From Tretioscincus oriximinensis (Eukaryota > Chordata > Lepidosauria > Squamata > Gymnophthalmidae): a DNA stretch of 64,000 nt. Of this stretch, positions 55,801 to 64,000 are shown piece by piece. The first letter of the stretch is position 1. Each line of letters begins with the position of its first letter. Below the pieces are notes generated by a model, which worked only from the letters and a program-made list of their open reading frames with translations, searched no databases and had not been told where the DNA came from. A program made the position numbers and the translations under genes. The stretch lies in the NCBI GenBank assembly GCA_022410635.1, contig JAJVDF010000259.1, positions 1,094,051 to 1,158,050 of the forward strand, in the 5' to 3' direction.

Positions 55801-57219
55801 TTTAGTTATAAATAAATGTTAATATTTAAAATAATAATTAAAAAAATATGTGAACATAAATTAAAAACACTCAAATAGTTCACTCATTGTTTTCAAATAT
55901 CTTCAAACATGAACACCTAGCTCTTTGACACAGTTCATCAGCAATTCAAACTGATGGGTGTTCAGTTTAATGATCAAATGAATATATGATTTTGTGTCCC
56001 AGTTAATACATTTTGTTAACTTTTGAAGTGGTCAAACAACTAATCAATAAATAATGTCTGTACTCCAAATTAAAATAAATGTGCTGTAACTGCAGCACAG
56101 TTCCTAATGTTGAGGCTGTAACCAACATGTTTGTATTCCTCAAACTTCTTTTCAAAGACTAGACTTCAAAACTGATATTGGGGAGAGTAGTTTGAAAAGC
56201 CCTGGAAGCTCTTTATACCACTCTCCCAGCATAGCACCATAAGAGTACTCATTATGACATGGTGAGGAAAGAGTGCATGATCTGCATGATATGGCCCCTT
56301 ACTGCATATTCAGGGCATCGTTGCTGTGTTCTCTTAAGCTGTATGTATTCAACTGGTAGCCATCCAGATATTCCTGAATTACAACTCTCAGCATTCAATG
56401 TGGTTTAGCACATTTGAAGAACTGTCAATTGGATATTCTTGTTTTAGGAAACTCTGAAAGATGCCATACAAAATTATCATAAAAATACTCAATGCAATGA
56501 ATAGGGAACCATGAGGCTTCAATTAGAAACTTGCTTGGTTCCTACTGTCATCTGCTCCAGTCTGCAGTGAATCAAAATGCAGTTCATTAAGATCAAACCA
56601 GGATTTCCAACAGGAGACTCATCTCTTCTCCAGTACACTCATGAAAACACTCCGCAAGCTACCATTGTGTAAGTCAGTTCATAGATTGAAAGAGCTGTGG
56701 AAGGCTGAGAAGACAGCATATATCTACTCATTGTATTTATAATCTAAACTCTCCAGAGAATTTGAAACGCACAAAAAAAATCAAAGAGAACATTTTTGGG
56801 AAGAGTTGTGGGCTACAGACTGTGCCTGGGGTAAAAGAGATGTGGAAGAGAATTAAATACTTCTTTTTATCTTGCCAAAGTACCTCCTGGCCCATATTGG
56901 ACCATGACATTATACAGAGAGGTGAATAAAACAATTATTTCACTTGCTACAACTTCAATCCATTTCTGCCTGGAAATCTCTCTTCTGTCATTTATGAAAA
57001 AAAATGTTTTCCTATCAAGCAATCATTGTGAGTTTCTATATGCCAACTATTCAGTTGTGAAAAGCACAAATATATTTATAAAAGCAAGAATCTTTTGGTC
57101 CAGCTTTTCTAATGCCCTAACATGACTCATTCAGGTGCCCAAGGGGAAGATCACAAGCAGGGAACTGGGTCAATAGCTCTCTTCATTGTTCACTGGCACA
57201 CTTCCAGTCAGCACAAAAC
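52833..57219. other. AT-rich intron sequence, mostly unrecognised
   Basis: It contains an (AAT/GAT)n microsatellite at 55718-55800 and a single N at 54799. I see no gene or clear mobile element. Frames up to about 86 codons occur but show no domains. Confidence 0.5.
55718..55800. repeat. (GATAAT)n/(AAT)n/(AAAT)n microsatellite
   Basis: Units of GATAATAAT, GATGAT, AATAAT and AATAAATA follow in order. Confidence 0.9.
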
Positions 57220-57400
57220 TAATTAAATATTATATATTTATTTGTTATAGTTGTATCCTGTCCTTCACTCAAAAGACCCAGGGAATCTCAAAATTTACAA
57301 TAAAAACAATAATGCTAAAACATAAAGTATAACCTATCCTGGCAGGACAACATTTAGAGAAATCTGCTGGGAGACTATTCCACATAGGTAGTGAATGTAA
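57220..57400 (-). mobile_element. L2-clade LINE 3' end, minus strand
   Basis: TTTATTTGTTATAGTTGTAT, TCCTGTCCTTCACTC, an A-rich block and GCTGGGAGACTATTCCACAT follow the L2 order of 12035-12240. Confidence 0.6.
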
Positions 57401-57436
57401 TTTTAAATACACCATTTGTGTTTAGTGTTTCATTCA

Positions 57437-57634
57437 TTCATTCTGGTAATCTCTCTGATTGATTCCCCACTCCTTCATGAAGCCGGCTGGGTGATTTTGG
57501 GCCAACCACAGTTCTTTAGAACTCTCTCAGCTCCACATACTTCACAGGTTGTCTGTTGTGGAGAGAGCAACAAAAGCTATGTCTGCTGCCTTTTGTTGAA
57601 AGGGGTGTTATAAATAAACATCATCATCATCAAG
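57437..57634 (+). mobile_element. tRNA-derived SINE, family B, 5'-truncated
   Basis: It carries the B-box remnant GATTGATTCCCCACTCC, then CATGAAGCCGGCTGGGTGAT, CCACAGTTCTTTAGAACTCT, CACAGGTTGTCTGTTGTGGA and a tail GGTGTTATAAATAAACATCA ending in (CAT)n. Confidence 0.75.
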
Positions 57635-59239
57635 AGATTTTGCCCTTCACTCTAATGTTCCAGTGTGAGCAACCACAATAAAAAAAGATTTAAAAAATAT
57701 AGCACATACTTGTTCAAAACTGAAAACAAATTTCATAAATAGGTGCAAATCCAAGGAACAGCTATGCTCATTTTCACTGAAAATATTAAACTATCTGAAC
57801 AACAAGTGTGGTGATAGGGAAGAGTGGAATAACCAAACTCATTAATGTTTTCTTATAAACATTTTGTTATGTACATCATATGGAATTTATCTTTAGTAAA
57901 TGATTGTGAGGTGCAGTTATATGAAAAAGAACATTGTATTAAGATCCAGACTTCTTAGGTGTCCTCCAGACTACGGGTTAAAACCTGAAGTAACCCAGTC
58001 ACTCCTTCGTTCATATCTACCTCCCTAATCCACGCTGAGCTGATGATGAAGCCGGTACTGAGCATATCAACCAACTGCGATTCTGTTGTCCTGGCTTGGT
58101 TGTTGTCTTTTCCTGGGAGCAGAAGTCCCGCAACAGTGCACCGTACCCCAGAGTGTGGTGCACTGTTTTGGGATGATGTTGGAAAATATCAGCAATTTGT
58201 AATTTTGTTACAAAAGAGCTTTTCCCTGGGAATATAGAGAAAACTCCATTTTCTTATATGGCAGGGTCATCATGGATATGAGAACCTTATGTGGAAGTGC
58301 CCTTAGTTTACATATGTAAACACCTTGTTTCTGAACACAATGATGCTGATTCTGAGATAAGAGATTTGTTTGAGTCAGCAGAAATTTGACTTATTATTAT
58401 TTTTTAATTGACTCAGAAATCTCCCAAGGATTCATTAGTGGTTCAGGGTCCAAGAAATAAAAACCAACAATGCGTGTTTCTGATAAAATTATTTATCAGT
58501 CTTTATGCACATAGTTGGATGCAACATTGTGGCTATCAAATGAATCAAAGAATTCTGCTGAGGCTCTTAAGCATTTGTGTGGAACAACAGTAAAGCCGGG
58601 CTGGTGAGTGCCCTATGCTGTTCTTGTTTTCCATTTCCACAACTCTTGCCTATTTGCCTAATGATATTTGCTCTTAAAAAGGCTAAATATCTCTGTTGTG
58701 TCCCCAACGCCGCTTGCCACAGTCGGTCAAATTTAGGGCTGCCACATTTGGCAACTGAAAATCTAGGAACCCCCAATCCCTTCATCTTTTTAAAATTTCC
58801 CTCCTTCCCTTCCCTTTCTTTGCCTCTCTCCTTCCTCAACTCAGGTTTTACCCATCTGGCTCTGGGAATGGAGAAGGCCATGCTGTGGTTCCTCTGCATC
58901 TCCATTTTGGCTGGGAGGACAAGACTGCCAGAACACTTAGGGTAGGGTTGCCTTGCCTTCTGGGGTGCTAGGGTGCCAATGTTTGCACAGTGGTTGGTGC
59001 TATGGAAGCCCAGAAGATGAGGCTATTGTATCCAGGATGGAGTGGGAACTCAGAGCCAGACTCTTCCATTCTCAGAGCTCGGCTCAAAATCCAGATTTCT
59101 GTTCTCTGTGCAACCCATTTTTCTGCAAAATTACTAGCAGAATTTAAACACTGCAGAATCATTTCACTGCATGAGATGTAAATAGCAGTGTATGATTTAT
59201 GGAAAGGTCTCAAGAAAGCTGTGCTCAGTGACAGTTAAA
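57635..59239. other. intron sequence, nothing firmly recognised
   Basis: Words at 58735 (TAGGGCTGCCACATTTGGCA) and 58943 (TAGGGTTGCC) resemble family D hAT tips but do not form a pair. No gene is seen. Confidence 0.4.
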
Positions 59240-59308
59240 TGTCTTTGGCAATTTTTTTTTATTATTTTTTTATTAAATTTTTACACATAAAAGAGTGTCT
59301 TTGGCAAT
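59240..59308 (-). mobile_element. 43-bp retroposed insertion with 13-bp target duplication
   Basis: TGTCTTTGGCAAT occurs at 59240-59252 and again at 59296-59308. Between them is a 43-base insert that on the minus strand starts CTCTTTTATGTGTAAAAATT and ends in an A-rich tail. This is the footprint of target-primed reverse transcription by an L1-type machinery with extreme 5' truncation. Confidence 0.7.
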
Positions 59309-60009
59309 GTTGGAGAAACAAAAATGGCCAACAGATTACCAAACCAACTCTGAAAATTGTTCAGAAGAGTAGAAAAGCTAAAGCCTGAGGGAGCGTAAAG
59401 ACAGCTGCGAAACGTAGCCAAGATTTTCAAAGCACTACAAAGCGAAACAAAATGACATCCTATAATAAAATGTGCAAGGAATTAAAAATAAAAAACATGC
59501 CATTGCTTTCTCGAAGTTAAGAGAATTAGAGAAAATTCCAGTATCGAACTGGTATGTAAAAACTCAAGAATGAGCTAGATATGCACATGAATTAAAATCT
59601 TTGATAGAAGTGAACATTCATTGGTTTAGTTTTACAGATAACTGGTTAATTAAACCCAGTGCTTATTTCCATTTGAGTATAAACAAGTTCAAAAACAAGA
59701 AATGCTATTTTTTGCTCTATTAAAAAATCCTTATCAAGGGCAAAAATTCAGCATATGTAAATGTTTGATTGAACCACATGGTATGTTTATAAGCTTAACC
59801 CCTTTGTTCGATAATCCCAGTTCAAATTCTATCTGAACCAAGAAGTGGTCTATTGAGAAAGTGAAGCATAATAAGATTGGTTTGTCTGCAAAACAAACTA
59901 TTCTGTTGTTCAAAAAACCCACTGAAAAATGAACCAAACCAAGGATAAATTGATACAATTAAAACCAAACTAAATTTCAGTTTCAGAGAAATAGTCTTAG
60001 TAGGACTGG
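59309..60009. other. intron sequence, nothing recognised
   Basis: No gene or repeat is visible. Confidence 0.45.
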
Positions 60010-60100
60010 GTTGTAGCATTTGGAAACTAACAGGAGAAAGGTAGATGTCATGAGGTTTTGTAGACACATCTACATCTTTAGAAGCTGTAAGACCAACGTG
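60010..60100. repeat. foldback family C, copy
   Basis: ACAGGAGAAAGGTAGATGTC, TTTTGTAGACACATCTACAT and a GACCAACGTGAGGAA tail match the left half of 37775-37835. The second arm is not present. Confidence 0.55.
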
Positions 60101-60504
60101 AGGAACAGACTTTATAGGAAACTGAGCATAGGAGGATATATAAATGTGGTATGGGGTGAACTAGGTGAGAAAAACAGCTAAATTGTAAAATTTAATCCTC
60201 TCAAGTAGAGGGAAATGCCTGGAGGAGGAAGATGCACCTGAATGATTATGCATCAATCAAATAAATTTCAGTTTGTATATTAAAGTTCAATTTGCATAGA
60301 TTTTTTTATACTATAATATCAAAGAAATCAAAAACTATTTCAACTTATGCTTGGAACAATTCCAAGAAGATATCAATATGTATTTTATTGGTTATAGCAA
60401 GTTCTTTGATTGCATAAATCATCAAAAGAATAACAAAACTGTAATGCTCATATGTAACCTTTATAGCAATGGAAAAGCAACAATGGAACAAGGAGTAACA
60501 GAAT
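60101..60504. other. intron sequence, nothing recognised
   Basis: AT-rich with no gene visible. Confidence 0.45.
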
Positions 60505-61030
60505 GGCATAAACTAAGCAAGGTGTGATAAGTTTGTTAAATTGGGGGCCCCAATTTAAAAAGGACATTGATAAACTAGAGCAAGTACAAAAGAGAGTTAC
60601 AAGGATGGTGAGTGGTCTGGAAACCATGTCCTATGAGGAATGGTTAAAGGATCTAGGGATGTTTAGTCTGCAAAAGAGAAGACTGAGAGGAGACTTGATA
60701 GCTGTCTACAAATATCTGAAGGGCTGTCACAGAGCAGAGGGATCAACATTATTCTCATTAGCACACGGAAGGACTAGAAACAATGGAATGAAACTGCAAG
60801 GGCGGAGATTTAGATTAGATATCCGAAAAAACTTTCTAACAGTCAGGGTGATAAATCAGTATAACAGTTTGCCACAGGGGGTGGTGAGTTCGCCTTCCCT
60901 GGAAGTTTTCAAACAGAGACTGGACAGTCATCTGTCTGGGATGGTTTAATGAATCCTGCATCGAGCAGGGGGTTGGATCCGATGACCCTGGAGGTCCCTT
61001 CCGACTCTATGATTCTATGATTCTATCTGT
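60505..61030 (+). mobile_element. CR1 LINE ORF2 C-terminus and 3' end (second subfamily)
   Basis: An open frame at 60524-60949 encodes W-G-P-Q-F-K-K-D-I-D-K-L-E-Q-V-Q-K-R, then S-L-Q-K-R-R-L-R-G-D-L-I-A-V-Y-K-Y-L-K-G, V-R-V-I-N-Q-Y-N-S-L-P and SLEVFKQRLDSHLSGMV before the stop. The 3' UTR reads GATCCGATGACCCTGGAGGT and ends GATTCTATGATTCTATC, the classic CR1 octamer. It is 5'-truncated upstream of the catalytic motif. 141 codons without a stop mark it as one of the less decayed copies. Confidence 0.88.
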
Positions 61031-61830
61031 AAATCTTTATGTCCAGAATTGTATATATTATATAATTGTCACAATTATTTCTCTGGGAGACCACTTCCTA
61101 CCATTCTGACCCTGGGAGATGCTTACTACTACCCCAGGGTATAGTAAAGTGTGGACAAAGCCTACTTGGCACACCCACGTCCCATTACAATCAGGCAAGA
61201 AAATAATGGCCATGTAGGATAACCAAGTCTAAACTGGATGGAGCTTTTCCCACTGAGATATCTTTCAACCAGTCCATCAGAGATCAGTAATGAATGGACA
61301 ACAGCAGAAGATCCATTCCTAGTTGCATTTCCCAGCTCCAGTGTGAGCGATTTTTATTAACAGTCTTCGTTGCACTCGTTGGACATTATAACTAATCAAA
61401 AGCAGGAACCTTCCTAAACTTACAAGATGTGTTTTGGGATTAAAGTCTTAAAATGCCCCTGTGTCTTCATGTAAAAAAGTCAAAGATCATGGCAACTGGC
61501 AAGAATCAATTCCTGAGAGAAAGGAAATAAGTAAACAACTCCTGCCTGCTTGGTCAACAGTTAATAATGGTATAAGAAGCAGACATGAAATTCAGCAACA
61601 AAAGTGTCTTGGCAGAACTGTGAAGCACAGAGATGTATCTCTCAATGACAAGGTTTGGCTTTTATATTGTCCATGATAGTCTCCATAGTGGCACATAGGT
61701 GTGAAAGTTGGACAGGAAGATAAGACAGTAAGAACTAAGGAAAAAAAAGATACTATAATGAATTATGGTGTTGATGAACTGGAAATGATCAAATTCAAAT
61801 TTTCTTTGGAAGTTCAAATGATAATTGAAC
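61031..61830. other. intron sequence, nothing recognised
   Basis: No gene or repeat is visible. Confidence 0.45.
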
Positions 61831-62060
61831 TACAGCCAGTTTGTTGTAGAAGTTAGAGTGTTGGACTGTTATCTAGTAGTCTCCCAAGTTCAATTCCACA
61901 CTCCTCCATGAAGCCAGATGGGTGATCTTGGGCCAGCCAGTTTTTTAGAACTCTCAGCCCACCTACTGTCTGTTGTGAAGAAAGCAAAAAAGCTATTTGT
62001 GCTTTGGTGAAAAGCGCTATTGGTGAAACAAAAGGGCATTTTGGTAAAACATTATTATGA
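61831..62060 (+). mobile_element. tRNA-derived SINE, family B
   Basis: TACAGCCAGTTTGTTGTAGA, TTAGAGTGTTGGACTGTTAT, AAGTTCAATTCCACACTCC (B box region), CATGAAGCCAGATGGGTGAT and GAACTCTCAGCCCACCTACT follow the family order seen at 40868-41120. The tail is altered by a small internal repeat (TTGGTGAAA). Confidence 0.8.
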
Positions 62061-62065
62061 TTATG

Positions 62066-62150
62066 TTTATTATGTTTATATTTCCATACTTTGAAGGTCT
62101 CAAGTAAACAGTCATGTCTCTAGTAAAGAAGGGCATCGTATTTGGTAATG
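62066..62150 (-). mobile_element. L2-clade LINE 3' end, short
   Basis: TTATATTTCCATACTTTGAA and GGTCTCAAGTAAACAGTCAT resemble the reversed L2 terminus. It is short and decayed. Confidence 0.4.
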
Positions 62151-62399
62151 TTTAAGAAAGAGAAAGGCCTGCAGTGCAATAGATACAATAACCAAAGCAA
62201 TGAATGTTCTTCTATCTGTGCTTAACCACTTATCTAAGGGTCAAATGCAATTTAGGACAGCTATCTATATAAATTGTTGGCTACATTTTTAAACGTGAAT
62301 CAAACTTTACAGACCCTACTATGGGCTGTCATTAGTAGCTCAGAGATACATATCAACTGCATATTACATTTGCCGTGGAGGGAAGAGAAGGGAGACCAC
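62151..62399. other. intron sequence, nothing recognised
   Basis: No gene or repeat is visible. Confidence 0.4.
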
Positions 62400-63310
62400 C
62401 CAGTTGTAAATTGAACATGAGTAATTTATTAACCAGTTAACAATGTTCCAAAAGACCCTGACGCAAACTCGTAACATTAACACAACCCGAAATCTAAATA
62501 ACATTAATCAGTGCTTTTAAAACATAACCCAGAAGTGGAGAGAATTGGGCCATGGCTTGAGTAGGGGTGTGGCCAGGCGCAACAGCTTGGCAGTCTCCCC
62601 AGGTCAGCCACCCGGCCTGACTGGCATTACTGGGCCAGGTCAGCCAAACCGGCCTGATCTGCAACTAACTGGGCCACACCCCATGATGTGGCCCCATCTG
62701 GGTGCCTGCTCCTCTCAGTGCAGCCGCCCATGCCATACCATCTGCCCAGCTCGGGCCTCGCCAGTAGACCCACTGGTCCATGCTGTCGTGATGTAGGACC
62801 AAGGCTGCCTCCACCCGGCAGGTCAGCCCCTTTTGTCTAGGCACCCGAGCTGTCCAGCAGCACAAAGTGACCCACCCATAATGTGGGTACTTTTCTGAGG
62901 ACCAAAGAGGTTTGTGAGGGCCTTCAAGAATCTGTCCTGTGTACGGCCCACCTCAATGACTCCAAACCTGCGTTCAACCTACCGGTCCCCACAGGTAAGC
63001 ACACAAGTTCGGAACCCTTTTAGGAAAGGCCCTCCAGCTATGAGGTAGACATGGGGACCCCTTTCTTCAGGTTTTCCTCGCTCCTCTCGACTTCGCCAAG
63101 CTGTGCCACCGCCACTAGAGCATCCCGTCCGAAGGAGAAGGAGGAAGTATTGGCTGTTGGAGGGCTTTTAAGCCCTCTGTCGCAAGGAAGCTGCGTCATC
63201 CTTTCACGCCCGTTTCCGTGGCAGCTAAAGCAAGCTGCTTCCTAGAGGGGTCTCCTCCTTCCCCCTCAGCAAATGCCTGTGCCGCCGTAGTCATGGCGGC
63301 AGCATTCTAT
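62400..63310. other. GC-rich block of unknown origin, possible LTR element end or alternative promoter
   Basis: This 0.9 kb is much richer in GC and CpG than its surroundings. On the minus strand it has CTTAAAAGCCCTCC (TATA-like, about 63166) early and GGTTAATAAATTACTC (polyadenylation-like, about 62425) late, the order expected of an LTR or 5' region of a retroelement. On the + strand CCACAG|GTAAGC at 62993 is a good splice donor shape. Short frames exist on both strands but none has a recognisable domain. I cannot decide between an unknown retroelement and a host regulatory region. Confidence 0.4.
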
Positions 63311-64000
63311 TGATTGCTTCTTTGGATTACATAGACACTAAGAAGTGTTGAGTATTACTACAACATGGCTGGAAGATCACCTGAGAATATCAAATGTTGT
63401 AAGCTATGACAATTGATAAATACCCTGAAGAAAATCAGTGACAAGTAATCACAATATAATTATCAAGAAAACTGTATTTGGATTTTCCATGATTGTCTAA
63501 GTGGCACTTTTAGTTCACCTTACCTTGTTTCACTATCACAATTTCCCCACCATTTGAATGAAAAGAAGCATCTGACACAAGTTGTCCTTGAATGCTTTTA
63601 TAGATTACAGGATATCTGATGTCTGATCTTATCCCCCAGCATTCCAGGCAATCACATTATTTTTAGCTATTCCCCTATCTAAAATAAATTACAAATCTAT
63701 TTAAATTATTTGAGGCTGCATCATACAGTGCTATTAAACAGTCCTCAGTCCTAAAGAACAGCGTTGAAAAACAGAAAAACACGTTTTGAACAGAACTGGG
63801 GGGGGGAGGGAGTCAGTTCAAACCCCATTTTTCTAGTTTTCAGTTATGTTTTTCAGGTCTGAAGACTGTTGAATTTTTTTGGCTGTGAACCTACTCTTTA
63901 AATGCTTGCATTTAATCTTCTAAAATGATACAGACTTTAGGGGGAAAAGATTAAATACTTAGGGGCATCTTCCATGATGAATGCTATTGATGACATATTT
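63311..64000. other. intron sequence, nothing recognised
   Basis: One G run lies near 63800. No gene is visible up to the window end. Confidence 0.5.

Larger units (their letters stand above)
942..64000 (+). other. CSMD3: CSMD3 intron 1 (5' part)
   Basis: No open frame after 941 on the + strand resembles a CUB domain or any other CSMD3 exon. The rest of the window therefore reads as first intron, continuing past 64000. CSMD genes are known for introns of tens to hundreds of kilobases. Repeats inside it lie on both strands and would be carried in the nascent CSMD3 transcript. Confidence 0.7.

Noticed and set aside
1..64000. CRISPR arrays, operons, phage or other prokaryotic defence systems
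   Set aside because: Codon-dense gene layout, spacer-repeat arrays and ribosome-binding sites are absent; exon/intron structure and LINE/SINE content show vertebrate DNA.
1..64000. CSMD3 exon 2 or any other host exon within the intron
   Set aside because: No frame with CUB or Sushi cysteine patterns flanked by AG/GT was seen.

Overview
The window is vertebrate nuclear DNA, not microbial. It has one recognisable host exon, no operons, and a dense mosaic of decayed retrotransposons and DNA transposons. The mix (CR1 and L2-clade LINEs, tRNA-derived SINEs, many short hAT and Tc1/mariner elements, long tetranucleotide microsatellites) is what I would expect of a sauropsid, most likely a squamate reptile. 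The species call is inference from repeat style only.

Positions 1-1010 are a CpG-rich promoter/first-exon block. The + strand reading frame at 746-941 ends in a phase-1 splice donor. It encodes an N-terminus with a signal peptide that I recognise as CSMD3 (CUB and Sushi multiple domains 3). No second exon is visible, so 942-64000 is read as part of the very large first intron of CSMD3. Next to the exon lie TG and homopurine/homopyrimidine tracts (1.1-1.9 kb).

The intron holds: (i) CR1 LINE fragments, mostly + strand, the best at 12362-13411 with an in-frame F-A-D-D reverse-transcriptase motif and another open one at 60505-61030; (ii) L2-clade fragments on both strands, one split by the CR1 at 12.4 kb; (iii) a decayed L1 on the minus strand at 47.3-48.1 kb; (iv) two tRNA-derived SINE families; (v) hAT-like non-autonomous elements, three with 8-bp target duplications (20441-20647, 34041-34631, 46260-46699); (vi) a Tc1/mariner-type palindromic MITE in three full copies and one half (15.2, 22.6, 30.4, 38.0 kb) and a different TA-flanked MITE at 42401-42644; (vii) foldback repeats, including a 102-bp near-perfect palindrome at 25861-25962; (viii) a solo-LTR candidate at 37283-37727; (ix) microsatellites, the largest at 17162-17336 and 52430-52690.

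I found no hidden multigene system. The items most worth a second look are the palindromic repeats (possible hairpin RNAs inside a transcribed intron), a 235-bp local duplication 1.46 kb apart (39902 and 41361), the GC-rich hAT elements that mimic CpG islands, a GC-rich block at 62.4-63.3 kb of unknown origin, and an extremely short (43 bp) retroposed insertion with a 13-bp target duplication at 59240-59308.
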